Of a stretch of DNA of 64,000 bases, positions 44,605-54,753 are shown one piece after another. The number at the start of each line of letters is the position of its first letter. Position 1 is the stretch's first letter. Source of the stretch: Prochlorococcus sp. scB243_498I20 (GTDB taxonomy: Bacteria > Cyanobacteriota > Cyanobacteriia > PCC-6307 > Cyanobiaceae); the NCBI GenBank assembly GCA_000635015.1, contig JFMR01000045.1, positions 248,001 to 312,000 on the forward strand, written 5' to 3'. The translations under genes and the position numbers were made by a program. The notes under the pieces are model-generated. The model ran no database searches. It was not told the DNA's origin and saw nothing but the letters and a program-made list of their open reading frames with translations.

Positions 44605-45864
44605 TTATGGAGCTGATAAGCTTTGTTTGATTGATGGTAATTTAAGACTCGAAATCCAAGATAAGAATATTAAAAGTGATGAAAAATAAAGACAATATTG
44701 AAGACCAATACTCGGATTTCTCCCAATCATAAATAGTAAGCCAGATAGTAATGTTCCAACTAGTCTTCCAGCAGCATTTGCCATGTAATAGAAGCCAACA
44801 TTTAAACTGACTTTTTCATTATCAGAGTAGGCCAAAATCATATAAGAATGTGTAGAGGAATTCATTGCAAAAACAAATCCAAAAATAGTAAGTCCTAAAA
44901 TTATTGCTATTGATGGAGAACTTTCTCTCCATAATGCGACTCCTATCAAAGATGGTATTACCATTAATACGGCACTCCAAAATTGGATAGCTTTACGTTC
45001 TGGACTTTCTTTCTGGCCCCATATCTTTCTAATTGCTGGAGCAGAAGCCTGAACAATTCCATAACCTATTACCCAGGCCCCAAGAAATAATCCTATTTCC
45101 ATGTAGTCCCAACCAAATGCCATATCTAGGAATACTGGAAGAGCTACAACAAACCAAACATCTCTTGCTCCAAAAAGAAAGAATCTTGCTGCAGAAAGAA
45201 TATTTATTGCATTTGATTTTGAAAAAAGATCATTAAAAGCTGGTTTGGTTTTCATCTTGCCAATTTCTCCAGGTAAAATTAATGTCAATAAAAAGGCTAA
45301 GCAGAGTCCAAAACCCATAATTCCTACAGCATTATTGAATCCAAATAACTTATATAAAAGTCCACCCAAGAAAAAACCAACTCCCTTAAGAGCATTTTTA
45401 GATCCAGTTAAAATAGCAACCCATTTAAAAAGTTGTTTTTGGCCAGTATCATTGCCATCATTTGTCTCTGGGACTACTGTCTTAACAGCACTTTTAGCAC
45501 TCATTTTGTTTAAATCTTTTGCTATTCCACTAACTGCTTGAGCAACCATAACGTATGCGACACTAAAAATTACCGGCCAATCTTCCTTAACTGGAATAAG
45601 CATAAAAAGAGCGATGATTTGCAGGATAGTCCCAATCCATAAAGTAAGCCTTAATCCATATCTTGCTCCTATCCAGCCACCATAAAGATTAGTAATTATT
45701 CCAAAAAACTCATAAAAAAGGAAAAGTAAAGCAATTTGTAGAGTTGTGTAACCTAGCTCATGAAAGTGACCAACAACTAATAATCTTAATGCGCCGTCAG
45801 TAAGCGTGAACGCCCAATAGTTTGCTGTTACAACACTATATTGTTGAATATTAGATAACTTCAT
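44605..45864 (-). CDS. arsJ: ArsJ-type organoarsenical efflux MFS permease
   Basis: 419 residues, twelve-helix MFS. The N-terminus TANYWAFTLTDGALRLLVVG and ALLFLFYEFFGIITNLYGGW matches ArsJ closely. ArsJ exports 1-arseno-3-phosphoglycerate made by GAPDH from arsenate. The GAPDH gene is 11 bp upstream, exactly as expected. Confidence 0.85.
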   Translation of the reverse strand: MKLSNIQQYSVVTANYWAFTLTDGALRLLVVGHFHELGYTTLQIALLFLFYEFFGIITNLYGGWIGARYGLRLTLWIGTILQIIALFMLIPVKEDWPVIFSVAYVMVAQAVSGIAKDLNKMSAKSAVKTVVPETNDGNDTGQKQLFKWVAILTGSKNALKGVGFFLGGLLYKLFGFNNAVGIMGFGLCLAFLLTLILPGEIGKMKTKPAFNDLFSKSNAINILSAARFFLFGARDVWFVVALPVFLDMAFGWDYMEIGLFLGAWVIGYGIVQASAPAIRKIWGQKESPERKAIQFWSAVLMVIPSLIGVALWRESSPSIAIILGLTIFGFVFAMNSSTHSYMILAYSDNEKVSLNVGFYYMANAAGRLVGTLLSGLLFMIGRNPSIGLQYCLYFSSLLIFLSWISSLKLPSIKQSLSAP

Positions 45865-45875
45865 AAAGACATAAA

Positions 45876-46901
45876 TTAAATCTCTTTTTTGATTACATAT
45901 TCAGTAAGATCTGCAAGTCTGCAGCTGTAACCCCACTCATTGTCATACCAAGCGTATATCTTTAATAAATTTGAATTAACAACCATCGTTGATAAACTAT
46001 CAACTATTGAACTTCTGGAGTCATTTACATAATCTGCAGAAACTAAAGGTCTTTCTTCGTAGCCAAGAATTCCTTTTAAATAAGTTTCTGAAGCTTCCTT
46101 TAGTGCCAAATTTACTTGTTCAGTTGTCACTTCTTTATTTAATTCAAAAACTGCATCAGTTAAAGAGCCATTAAGTAGAGGAACTCTTACTGCATGCCCA
46201 TTTAATTTTCCTTTTAATTCTGGAAAGATCTCAGCAATAGCTTTAGCAGATCCAGTGGTAGTAGGGATTAAACTTTGCATACATCCTCTTGCTCTCCTCA
46301 AATCACTTTTATAAAAATCTACAGGAACTTGAGTGTTGGTAACATCGTGAATAGTTGTTATAGCGCCGTGCTTAATAGAAAAATTTTCATTGATTACCTT
46401 TACTATTGGAGCTAAACAATTTGTAGTGCAAGATGCAGCAGTTACTAATTTATGTTTGGAAGGGTCGTAAAGACTTTGATTTATACCGTAAACAATATTA
46501 AGTGATTCGGCTTCTGCAACAACTCCTTTAACTGGACAAGCTACTATTACTCTTTTCATCCCTAGAGAATCAAAATAGGGATTTAGTTTGTCTGGCTTTT
46601 TATTCTTTCCTGTACATTCCAAAATAATATCTACAGAAGATTTTTCCCAAGGAACATCAAGATAATTTTTAAAAGATGTGTAGTCTAATTTCTTTCCCTC
46701 AATTATTATTTCTTCTTCTTTAACCTTTATATCTTTCCCCCATCTGCCATGGACTGAATCGAATTCGAGTAAATGCGCAGCGGCATTCGAATCTCCTGCT
46801 ACCTCATTTATATGAGTTATTTCTATATCAGCTCTATCCCATAATGCTCTGAAAACTAATCTGCCAATTCTTCCAAAACCATTAATTCCAATTTTCATCA
46901 C
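45876..46901 (-). CDS. gap: Glyceraldehyde-3-phosphate dehydrogenase, arsenate-detoxification type
   Basis: 341 residues. NAD site [16 protein letters not shown], catalytic C158 in [10 protein letters not shown], and [12 protein letters not shown] at the end. In this setting it would use arsenate in place of phosphate to form 1-arseno-3-phosphoglycerate for ArsJ. Operator repeats for ArsR lie immediately upstream. Confidence 0.9.
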   Translation of the reverse strand: MMKIGINGFGRIGRLVFRALWDRADIEITHINEVAGDSNAAAHLLEFDSVHGRWGKDIKVKEEEIIIEGKKLDYTSFKNYLDVPWEKSSVDIILECTGKNKKPDKLNPYFDSLGMKRVIVACPVKGVVAEAESLNIVYGINQSLYDPSKHKLVTAASCTTNCLAPIVKVINENFSIKHGAITTIHDVTNTQVPVDFYKSDLRRARGCMQSLIPTTTGSAKAIAEIFPELKGKLNGHAVRVPLLNGSLTDAVFELNKEVTTEQVNLALKEASETYLKGILGYEERPLVSADYVNDSRSSIVDSLSTMVVNSNLLKIYAWYDNEWGYSCRLADLTEYVIKKEI

Positions 46902-46927
46902 TTTAAAATTCTCTATTGAAATTATAT

Positions 46928-46961
46928 ATCAAAATATTTTGATGTATCAAGATGTTTTGAT
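46928..46961. promoter_or_regulatory. Double ArsR/SmtB-type operator
   Basis: Two copies of ATCAA-N6-TTGAT at 46928-46943 and 46946-46961, between divergent gap and arsR. This is the standard palindrome for ArsR repressors. Confidence 0.75.
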
Positions 46962-47014
46962 TAATGAAATCTTTTTATTTAAGCTATATTTAAGAAAATT
47001 TAATTACCTTAAAA

Positions 47015-47335
47015 TTGTTAAAAGATATTAGCAAAGTAAAAAAAGAAAATATTTCTAAGTTGATGGTTTCATTTTCTGATCCTTTTAGGCTAGAAATAAT
47101 TGACCTAATGATGGATGGAGAAGTTTGTGTTTGCGATATTATGAAGTTAACTAATTTATCTCAATCAAGAATTTCATATCACATAAAAATATTGAAGGAA
47201 GCTGGTATTATCTCAGACAGACAAGAAGGTAGATGGGTCTATTACAGTTTAAATAAAGAAGCTCTCTTTTTGATCAAGGAATGGATAACTTCTTTGACAG
47301 ATTATTCCTCAAATAGAAAACGTTGCTGCGAATAA
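47015..47335 (+). CDS. arsR: ArsR-family arsenic-responsive repressor
   Basis: 106 residues, winged helix. FSDPFRLEIIDLMMDGEVCVCDIM holds the metal-binding pair C38/C40 in the classic ELCVCD position; LSQSRISYHIKILKEAG is the recognition helix. A C-terminal RCCE adds two Cys. TTG start; ATG 47063 would remove the first helix. It should repress gap-arsJ-chrA until arsenite binds. Confidence 0.88.
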   Translation: MLKDISKVKKENISKLMVSFSDPFRLEIIDLMMDGEVCVCDIMKLTNLSQSRISYHIKILKEAGIISDRQEGRWVYYSLNKEALFLIKEWITSLTDYSSNRKRCCE

Positions 47336-47352
47336 ATTATATTTTAAATTTT

Positions 47353-47559
47353 TTAGTTCACTTCTGATTCCCTGTCATAAGTCATTCCTGATTGTTCCAT
47401 CCACTCAGCTTTAGTTTTGCAATTTTGTTTGTGATTAAAGATATGAAAACCTTCAATAATAATCATTATGGATAAAAGCAAAACAGGAATAAAATATACA
47501 GGGGAAGATATTACCTCTTTATATTTGATTTGAGAGATGAATTCCCTGTATTTAAACAT
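47353..47559 (-). CDS. Small single-span membrane protein (68 aa)
   Basis: MFKYREFISQIKYKEVISSP, a membrane helix at about 21-39 (VYFIPVLLLSIMIIIEGF), then HKQNCKTKAEWMEQSGMTYD. Convergent with arsR, 17 bp apart. Function unknown. Confidence 0.55.
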   Translation of the reverse strand: MFKYREFISQIKYKEVISSPVYFIPVLLLSIMIIIEGFHIFNHKQNCKTKAEWMEQSGMTYDRESEVN

Positions 47560-47672
47560 CCCCTCAGTTTCTACTCAATAAATAATATTCACCTATGGTT
47601 AAGTAAAGTTAAAGAAAAAATTTTTGAAGATGTTAATTTTAAGGATGTTAACTTTTCATGACTTTCATATAC

Positions 47673-47691
47673 CTTTAACCCCTCTTAAAGT
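47673..47691 (+). promoter_or_regulatory. Pho box before pstC
   Basis: CTTTAACC-CCT-CTTAAAGT, 46 bp before the pstC start. Confidence 0.5.
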
Positions 47692-47737
47692 CTTTTCCAA
47701 TATTTAGTAGTAGATTTAAAGAGATATTCTTTTTTTA

Positions 47738-48685
47738 ATGGAAGAGAAATTAACTCTTTTCAAGAATCGTAAAAGATTCGGAATTGAAAAAAATATAGAT
47801 TTAATCTTTAAAAATACAACCCTAGCCTTGTCTAGTCTTGTTGCAATAGTACTTTTTGGAATTATTTTAGTAGTCTTTTTTCAGTCATTTGAATCATTTT
47901 CAAGGTATGGCTTAAATTTTCTAGTAACTTCTGAATGGAATCCAGTAAAAGATGAATATGGAGCTTTTACAGCAATATATGGGACATTAGTTACTTCTCT
48001 TCTTTCATTATTGATTACTATCCCTTTAGGTGTTGGAACTGCTATATTTATTACAGAGGATTTTGTTCCGAAATTTTTCAGAGAAATAGTAGGTTCATTT
48101 GTTGAATTACTAGCAGCTATACCATCTGTCGTATTGGGATTATGGGCGATATTTGTTATGGAACCTTTCTTTAGAGAGTTTTTTGTTTTTTTACATAAAT
48201 TCTTTGGTTGGCTTCCTTTATTTAGTTCGGAGCCTGCAGGTCGGAATTCACTTTTAGCGATAATAATTTTAGTGGTAATGCTTTTACCAATAGTGACCTC
48301 GATAGCTAGAGATAGTCTGAATCAAGTTCCCAAAAAGCTTAGGAATGCTTCCTATGGAATTGGTGCAAGTAGATGGAAAACTATATTTTCGGTAATTTTG
48401 CCTGCGGCATTATCAGGAATTATGGCAGGAGTTCTATTGGCGTTAGGCAGGGCAATGGGTGAAACCATGGCTGTAACGATGATTATTGGAAATTCTAATG
48501 CATTTAGTTGGTCACTATTATCTCCTGGATATACCATCTCTTCTATGCTTGCAAACCAGTTTGGTGAAGCCGATGGAAGTCAGGTCTCATCACTTTTTTA
48601 TGCGGCTTTTGTACTAATGATCCTATCTTTAGTGGTTAATATCTTTGCTCAATGGCTAGTTAAGAAATTTAGTCTCAAATATTAG
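47738..48685 (+). CDS. pstC: Phosphate ABC permease PstC
   Basis: 315 residues, about six helices. GVGTAIFITEDFVPKF, LLAAIPSVVLGLWAIF and the coupling loop RNASYGIGASRWKTIFSVIL are PstC signatures. First gene of pstCAB; pstA begins at the next base. Confidence 0.92.
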   Translation: MEEKLTLFKNRKRFGIEKNIDLIFKNTTLALSSLVAIVLFGIILVVFFQSFESFSRYGLNFLVTSEWNPVKDEYGAFTAIYGTLVTSLLSLLITIPLGVGTAIFITEDFVPKFFREIVGSFVELLAAIPSVVLGLWAIFVMEPFFREFFVFLHKFFGWLPLFSSEPAGRNSLLAIIILVVMLLPIVTSIARDSLNQVPKKLRNASYGIGASRWKTIFSVILPAALSGIMAGVLLALGRAMGETMAVTMIIGNSNAFSWSLLSPGYTISSMLANQFGEADGSQVSSLFYAAFVLMILSLVVNIFAQWLVKKFSLKY

Positions 48686-49585
48686 ATGATTATGAATTCT
48701 CTTTATTACCAGAAAAAACTATCACGAAATGTAGGAGATAAATTCTTTACTTCTTTATCAGTTTTTTGTGCACTCATTGCAATTCTTCCTTTGATTTTTG
48801 TGGTTACATATATTCTTATTAAAGGGGGAGCTCAAATCACACCAGAATTATTTACTTTAGAACCAAATCCTCCTGGAGATGATTTAGATGCGGGAGGAAT
48901 TAATCCTGCATTAATTGGGACACTAGTAATTACAACTATTGCTTCAATTATTTCCATACCAGTAGGTGTTGGCGGTGGTATATATCTAGCTGAATATTCA
49001 AACGGAGGATCTTTTTCAAAATTTATTAGATTCGGAGTTAATGTTTTAGCTGGTGTTCCTTCAATAATTGCAGGTGTATTTATTTATGCCTTAATCGTTT
49101 CAACAAAAATTTTATTTGGCAGTATGTACAGTGGTTTAGCAGGAGGTATGGCTCTTTCAATATTGATGTTGCCTACAGTTATAAAAACTACTGATGAAGG
49201 TTTAAAGTTAGTACCAAATGAATTAAGGTATGCTTCTCTAGGCATAGGAGCAAGTATGTATACAACAATATTAAAAATAACTTTACCCACAGCATTTAGA
49301 TCTATTGCTACTGGGGTTGTGCTTGGAATCGCAAGGGCTGCAGGCGAAACAGCACCTTTGATATTTACTGCTTTATTTTCTTACTACTACATAGTAGGTT
49401 TTGAAGATTTGTTTTACGAGATGGGCTCATTAGCTGTCTTGATATATAATTTTGCCCTTGAACCTTATGATGCACAGAATAAACTAGCCTGGGCGGCTTC
49501 CTTTATTCTTGTGATATCAATACTAACAGTTAATATTTTTTCAAGGATATTGGCCGCTTTTACTGAGAAAACTAAGAGGGTATGA
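48686..49585 (+). CDS. pstA: Phosphate ABC permease PstA
   Basis: 299 residues, six helices. [31 protein letters not shown] and [20 protein letters not shown] identify PstA. Directly follows pstC; pstB starts one base after the stop. Confidence 0.92.
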   Translation: MIMNSLYYQKKLSRNVGDKFFTSLSVFCALIAILPLIFVVTYILIKGGAQITPELFTLEPNPPGDDLDAGGINPALIGTLVITTIASIISIPVGVGGGIYLAEYSNGGSFSKFIRFGVNVLAGVPSIIAGVFIYALIVSTKILFGSMYSGLAGGMALSILMLPTVIKTTDEGLKLVPNELRYASLGIGASMYTTILKITLPTAFRSIATGVVLGIARAAGETAPLIFTALFSYYYIVGFEDLFYEMGSLAVLIYNFALEPYDAQNKLAWAASFILVISILTVNIFSRILAAFTEKTKRV

Positions 49586-49586
49586 A

Positions 49587-50396
49587 ATGATTAAAAACAC
49601 TAAAAAGTCGCAAAAGAAAAACATTTTATCTCTTGAGGATGTTTCTATTAGTTATGGCACTTTTGAAGCGGTAAAAAATGTTTTTTTAAATTTTAAAGCA
49701 GGAGATATAACTTCACTCATTGGCCCTTCTGGTTGTGGTAAATCAACCGTTCTTAGAGCTTTGAATAGAATGAACGATTTAATCCCTAATTGTTCGTTAA
49801 AAGGGACAGTCCTCTTTGATGGAACTAATATCTATGACAAAAGAGTAGATCCAGTTGAAGTTAGAAGAAGAATCGGAATGGTTTTTCAACAACCTAATCC
49901 TTTTCCAAAATCTATCTACGAAAATATTGCATTCGGAGCAAGAATCAATGGCTTTACTGGTGATATGGATCAATTAGTGGAAAGTTCCTTGAGAAAAGCT
50001 GCTGTATGGAGTGAATGTAAGGATAAATTAAATGATAGTGGTTACTCTTTATCTGGTGGACAACAACAGAGATTATGTATTGCTCGAACCATCGCAATTG
50101 AGCCTGAAATAATTCTCATGGATGAGCCATGCTCAGCTTTAGATCCAATCTCTACTTTGAAAATAGAAGAGACGATGCACGAACTTAAGAAGAATTACAC
50201 AATAATAATCGTTACCCATAATATGCAGCAGGCATTAAGAGTTAGTGATATGACTGCTTTCTTTAATGCAGTTGAATACGAAGATGGTGATGGAGGGAAA
50301 GTCGGCTATCTTGCCGAATTTGATTCTACTAAGAAAATTTTTAACTCTCCAAAAGAAAAAACTACTCAGGAATATATATCAGGTAAATTTGGTTAA
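49587..50396 (+). CDS. pstB: Phosphate ABC ATPase PstB
   Basis: 269 residues. Walker [11 protein letters not shown]-loop [30 protein letters not shown] and Walker [15 protein letters not shown]. It energises phosphate import with PstS, PstC and PstA. Last gene of the operon. Confidence 0.94.
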   Translation: MIKNTKKSQKKNILSLEDVSISYGTFEAVKNVFLNFKAGDITSLIGPSGCGKSTVLRALNRMNDLIPNCSLKGTVLFDGTNIYDKRVDPVEVRRRIGMVFQQPNPFPKSIYENIAFGARINGFTGDMDQLVESSLRKAAVWSECKDKLNDSGYSLSGGQQQRLCIARTIAIEPEIILMDEPCSALDPISTLKIEETMHELKKNYTIIIVTHNMQQALRVSDMTAFFNAVEYEDGDGGKVGYLAEFDSTKKIFNSPKEKTTQEYISGKFG

Positions 50397-50504
50397 TTTA
50401 TAATTTTTACCTTTAAAAGAATAATTTTTACTTTTTAAGAAAGCTTAGGGGTAGACAAACAGTATAAATACCTATATAGTTATCTCGAATTAGTAAGTTT
50501 ATCT

Positions 50505-50594
50505 TTGAAAAACTACCCTTTTCTACCTTTCTTGATTTTTGCAGGGGCTCTCATAACAACTGCAACAATAGGATTGCCTGTATTTACTTCATAA
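50505..50594 (+). CDS. Possible hydrophobic micro-protein (29 aa)
   Basis: TTG-started frame LKNYPFLPFLIFAGALITTA, then TIGLPVFTS: a single membrane helix with a polar end. The composition is convincing for a thylakoid-type micro-protein, but there is no other evidence. Confidence 0.3.
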   Translation: MKNYPFLPFLIFAGALITTATIGLPVFTS

Positions 50595-50624
50595 TTTGAG
50601 AATATTTCTATTTCAGGTAATCTT

Positions 50625-50780
50625 ATGGTTTCAATAATAAACAACGAATTAATTGGAAGTCCTCATAAAACTTTAATAAAGGGAATTTTATTTGACTTTA
50701 TAAAAAAAAGAGAGAATATGAATCTGTGTGGGAGTGAAAAATCTGTATTAAAACCATTTTTAAAAGTGGTTAATTTCTAA
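50625..50780 (+). CDS. Small basic protein (51 aa)
   Basis: MVSIINNELIGSPHKTLIKG, then FIKKRENMNLCGSEKSVL. Soluble, basic, no family recognised. Ten bases before the next small gene. Confidence 0.4.
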   Translation: MVSIINNELIGSPHKTLIKGILFDFIKKRENMNLCGSEKSVLKPFLKVVNF

Positions 50781-50790
50781 TTTATTTATC

Positions 50791-50937
50791 ATGGATAAAA
50801 CTAAAGAACAGTTAGAAAAATTAAGAGAAGTAGCAGAAGCATCTCTTACAAAAACGGATGAACTTCAAAAAGTTCTTGCTCAAATTGAAGCTTTAATGTC
50901 TAGAGAAGAATCACAAACATTATCAAAGAAGAAATAA
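50791..50937 (+). CDS. Small coiled-coil protein (48 aa)
   Basis: MDKTKEQLEKLREVAEASLT, then LQKVLAQIEALMSREE: a continuous heptad-rich helix with a Lys tail. Function unknown. Confidence 0.5.
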   Translation: MDKTKEQLEKLREVAEASLTKTDELQKVLAQIEALMSREESQTLSKKK

Positions 50938-51085
50938 TTATTTAAAAAAAAATAATTTTAGGTTTTGTACTTTTAATTACACCTATACAATTCCATTGTA
51001 GTTATTAATTGGGTATACAGAACCCGTTCCAAAGTTTTCTGTTAGGTCTCGAGGTCTTACCTTCTTTACGTAAAAGACCTCTTTA
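50938..51085 (+). other. Gene-free stretch ending in a terminator, possible small RNA
   Basis: No ORF. It contains a small hairpin GGGT-ATACAGA-ACCC and ends in a GAGGTCTT/AAGACCTC stem followed by a T-rich tail. It may be the 3' UTR of the coiled-coil gene or an independent sRNA. Confidence 0.3.
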
Positions 51086-51089
51086 AATT
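51051..51089 (+). terminator. Intrinsic terminator
   Basis: GAGGTCTT, 15-base loop, AAGACCTC, then TTTAAATTT. Long loop, so efficiency is uncertain. Confidence 0.6.
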
Positions 51090-51123
51090 TTATGTTTTTA
51101 TTATATTTTTATAACCTGCTTAT

Positions 51124-51426
51124 TTAGTTGATTACTTTATAGATTTCTTTCAAGCAGACATTTACATCGAAAGATTCAGTATTTACAACCTCTAAGCCTG
51201 TTTTTTCTGTAACTTCAACAGTTGCATTACATTCGTCTTGTTTAAGAGCCATGTAACTTGGCTTTTTGTCTTCGATATCTAATTCAACACTTGATTCAGT
51301 ATCTTCCTTATATTGCTCCATTACTAGTGTAAGTGCCTCTATCTCAACGGAAAAATTATCATTTGCTTTTGCCCCAAATGGAATTAAAAGAAATGGAAAT
51401 AAAATCAAGGATATTAATTTTTTCAT
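51124..51426 (-). CDS. Secreted hypothetical protein (100 aa)
   Basis: Signal peptide MKKLISLILFPFLLIPFGAK-A, then an acidic helical mature part with two Cys (DECNATVE, FDVNVCLKEIY) that could form a disulfide. Function unknown. Confidence 0.6.
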   Translation of the reverse strand: MKKLISLILFPFLLIPFGAKANDNFSVEIEALTLVMEQYKEDTESSVELDIEDKKPSYMALKQDECNATVEVTEKTGLEVVNTESFDVNVCLKEIYKVIN

Positions 51427-51627
51427 TTCTATAAAATGTGTTTATTTTTTTTATAACGTGGATTGTATGCTAAGGAAAGGGTCATTAGCTGTAAAAAATT
51501 ATTTTTTCTATTTCTAGTAGAAATTGATTTATAGCAATAAATTAATTGAAAAAAAAATAATCGAGACTTTTAAGTATAAATTGGTATATCGAAATGAAAA
51601 ATTTAAGTACCTACACTAGGATTTTTC

Positions 51628-52278
51628 TTAAGATTTAATTTCGATAATTTCTTCTTCAGAAACAATCGCCCATTTTTTAAATGACTTTTTGCAAGGATAT
51701 CCACCTGTTAAGTCTCCAAATGCAGGTAAAAATAAAGTATTTTTATTCTTATCCATTGCAAAGCACCTGAAAGATAATTTATATCCTTTGTTTTTTAAAT
51801 AGATTTTTGGATGATAATGTCCACAAATATTCAATGTTTTATTATTTTCTAAATTAACTGGTTCATGGCTAAAAGTAATATTTTTAGTTTTTCTAATATC
51901 AACAATTTTTATGTTTTTAATATCACAACCTACATCGTGATTTCCTAGGACTAGTTCAACGTTAGTTTTTAGTAGTTCAGGAAGATCTTCAACTTTTTGT
52001 TGAAGAGTTTTATCTATTGAATATTTGCTGTGGAATAAATCTCCTAATATTATTAACTTTTCAGGAGTATATTTTTTTACTATTTTTTTTATTCTTGCAA
52101 AATTGTTTTTATCTGAATTATTAGTAAGAGGTATACCATTTTGCTGAAAATACTCAGCTTTCCCAAGATGAATATCGCATATTAACAACTCTTTTGTTTC
52201 TGGTAGAAATAACGCTCTTGAAGGAAGCATCTCTAACAATGTATCTTCCCAACAAAATGTAAAAGAACTTTTTTTCAT
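51628..52278 (-). CDS. pdeM: Ligase-associated metallophosphoesterase
   Basis: 216 residues. Calcineurin-type motifs in order: DIHLGKAEYFQ, GDLFHS, GNHD and GHYHPKI. It belongs to the ligase-associated phosphoesterase family that cleaves phosphodiesters. Fourth gene of the exonuclease-ligase-helicase-phosphoesterase operon, adjacent to the helicase stop. Confidence 0.85.
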   Translation of the reverse strand: MKKSSFTFCWEDTLLEMLPSRALFLPETKELLICDIHLGKAEYFQQNGIPLTNNSDKNNFARIKKIVKKYTPEKLIILGDLFHSKYSIDKTLQQKVEDLPELLKTNVELVLGNHDVGCDIKNIKIVDIRKTKNITFSHEPVNLENNKTLNICGHYHPKIYLKNKGYKLSFRCFAMDKNKNTLFLPAFGDLTGGYPCKKSFKKWAIVSEEEIIEIKS

Positions 52279-54753
52279 TTAATCACTATATTTTTTTATA
52301 AGTTTTTCTACTCTTTTTTCTATTGGCTCATTGCTTAAAGTATTTTTAAGTCTTTCAACTAGTAAAGGGAAAGCAAAAGGAGTTGGAGTTTTTATCTCGT
52401 TTAGCAGCATTTTTAAATTTTTTAATCTTTCTAATGATCTAGATATTCTTTTATTTTCTAATTGATATTCTTTAACTTCTTGATGCGATTGTTTTATCAA
52501 AAGATGGCCTTCTTCATATTTAGTGAAGACATCGTAGAAAAGACTTGAACTTATTTGAAGTTGTGAAGAAGTTTTTGTTTTGGTTGGATTATTTTGATTT
52601 ATTAGTCCACTTATTTGAGCAATATTTTTAAATCTACGTTTTGTTAATTCTGAAAAATTAATTGCATTTTCTAGATCATCTTCTAATTTTTTGTTATTCA
52701 AAAAGTAATCAGCTTCTTTTTTTATTATGGAAAAATCATAATCTTCTGCAGTAGTTAAGCTGAATCCAAAATCATTAGCAGTAATACTAAATGTAGTTTG
52801 TTTTAATTTTGCCAATCTCAACGCCCATAAAAATGCAATTCCTTCATTTACAAATTTGCCATCAAGTGTAAAAACAAAAAGATTTGATAAATCCTTGTTT
52901 TTATATATTTCTATAAGGAATTCATCTTTTTTGGGAATATTTGAAAGAACTTTTTGTTTCTTCAATATTGGTCGTAATGAATTGAGTTCAGGATTTAAGC
53001 AATCATAATTTTCTAGTTCGTTGCATATATCTATTTCTTTTCTCAAACTCTCACAAAGTAGATCAGAAATTGCCATTTGACCTCCAACCCATGCAGGAAT
53101 TAGAGAACTTTTTTTTGTTGATTTTTTAACGTATAGAATCATATCTCTTATTCTTACAAATTGAAGCATTTTGCCAGCAAAATAAAATGTATCCCCGGGA
53201 TTTAATTTTGAAGCAAAATTCTCCTCTAAATTACCTAGAGATTTACCTTTCATATATTTGACATTCACAAATTTGTCACTTGTAATTGTCCCAATATTGA
53301 ACTTATGCATTCTTATTAAAGATTTGTCTTTTACGAAATATTTAAAGTTTTCATTATTATTTTGTGATTCCTCTTTAACTATCTTTTTATATTTTGGGTA
53401 TGCTTTAAGACATTTTCCTCCATATTCTAAAAAGTCAAGACACCAATTCCAATCTTGATCTTTTAAGTTTCTATAACTCCAGCAATTTTTAATTCTTTCT
53501 TTCTCAATTTTCGGATCAAAGCCATTTCCGCATGCCAAACTTATTAGATGTTGAAGAAGAACATCATAAGATAATTCAGGAAGTCTAATTTCCTCAGATA
53601 TGCCACTTTTTATTATTCTTCTCATTGCACTAATCTCTAATAACTCCAAAGAATTAGTAGGCATAAAAATTATTTTTGATTTCCCGCCCGGTCTATGAGC
53701 GCTTCTTCCCGCTCTTTGGATAAGTCTAGCTAAATTCTTTGCACTACCAATTTGAACTATTTGATCTACAGGTTGGAAGTCAACTCCCAAATCTAACGAG
53801 CTGGTGCAGACTACCCATTTTATTAATCCGTCTTTAACCCCTTCCTCAACTCTTTTTCTATCTTCTTTGTCGAGGGAGCCGTGATGAAGTGCGATTTTGT
53901 CTTCCATCTCTGGCAGAAAAAATTTAAGACATTGATACCATCTTTCAGATTGGTTTCTTGTATTGGTAAATATTAAGGTGCTTTTATTTTTATCAAGGAT
54001 TTTTAAAAGTGAAGAATAACTTCTAATCCCAAGATGCCCACTCCATGGGAAGGTCGTTTCCTCCTCAGGTAAAACACTTATAATTTCGATCTCTTTTTGA
54101 ATATTTGTACTTATAATCTTGGGTTTCATAGCGCTTATCCCAACTATTGCTCTTGCGGCTTCTTCAATATTTCCAATAGTTGCAGACATTGCCCAAATTT
54201 GTAAATTTTTTATATTACCTCTTAGCCAACTTAAAGATAACTCGCACTGGTTTCCTCTTTTACTACCCATCAATTCATGCCATTCATCAATAATTATTGA
54301 TGACAACTCCTTGAACAGATTATTAGATTCTTTGTTAGAAAGTAAAAGAGATAAAGACTCTGGAGTGGTAATAAGAATATTAGGTGGTTTAGCTAGTTGC
54401 TTTTTCTTTTCATATGGGGTTGTATCTCCGTTCCTAATTTCAACAGTGATTTCTTTATTAAAATGCAAAGCTGCTAATTGTATGGAATTTTTTAGATCTC
54501 TACTTAGTGCTTTTAATGGAGTTATTAATAATATATTCACACTTTTATTATTTTTGGGATCTTCTATCTGTGATAAAGGTCCCCTTAATGCAGCATAAGT
54601 TTTGCCGCATCCAGTAGGAACTTGTATTATTCCACTCTCTCCATTTAAAAATTCTTCCCAAGTTTCTATCTGATAGGGTAGTGGCTCCCATCCATTTGCG
54701 GAGAAAAACTGTTTAATTTTAGAAATTAAATTATTATGCTTAATATTTTTCAT
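52279..54753 (-). CDS. Ligase-associated Lhr-type DEXH helicase
   Basis: 824 residues. Walker A QVPTGCGKTYAAL, IIDEWHELMGSKRG (DEWH), MSATIGN and a RecA2 domain with IQRAGRSAHRPGG, then Lhr-core winged helix and barrel. A 3'-to-5' ssDNA-dependent helicase acting in bacterial DNA repair. Overlaps the ligase gene by four bases. Confidence 0.88.
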   Translation of the reverse strand: MKNIKHNNLISKIKQFFSANGWEPLPYQIETWEEFLNGESGIIQVPTGCGKTYAALRGPLSQIEDPKNNKSVNILLITPLKALSRDLKNSIQLAALHFNKEITVEIRNGDTTPYEKKKQLAKPPNILITTPESLSLLLSNKESNNLFKELSSIIIDEWHELMGSKRGNQCELSLSWLRGNIKNLQIWAMSATIGNIEEAARAIVGISAMKPKIISTNIQKEIEIISVLPEEETTFPWSGHLGIRSYSSLLKILDKNKSTLIFTNTRNQSERWYQCLKFFLPEMEDKIALHHGSLDKEDRKRVEEGVKDGLIKWVVCTSSLDLGVDFQPVDQIVQIGSAKNLARLIQRAGRSAHRPGGKSKIIFMPTNSLELLEISAMRRIIKSGISEEIRLPELSYDVLLQHLISLACGNGFDPKIEKERIKNCWSYRNLKDQDWNWCLDFLEYGGKCLKAYPKYKKIVKEESQNNNENFKYFVKDKSLIRMHKFNIGTITSDKFVNVKYMKGKSLGNLEENFASKLNPGDTFYFAGKMLQFVRIRDMILYVKKSTKKSSLIPAWVGGQMAISDLLCESLRKEIDICNELENYDCLNPELNSLRPILKKQKVLSNIPKKDEFLIEIYKNKDLSNLFVFTLDGKFVNEGIAFLWALRLAKLKQTTFSITANDFGFSLTTAEDYDFSIIKKEADYFLNNKKLEDDLENAINFSELTKRRFKNIAQISGLINQNNPTKTKTSSQLQISSSLFYDVFTKYEEGHLLIKQSHQEVKEYQLENKRISRSLERLKNLKMLLNEIKTPTPFAFPLLVERLKNTLSNEPIEKRVEKLIKKYSD

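Noticed and set aside
54119..54598. Plus-strand frame opposite the helicase gene
   Set aside because: Antisense shadow of conserved helicase motifs.
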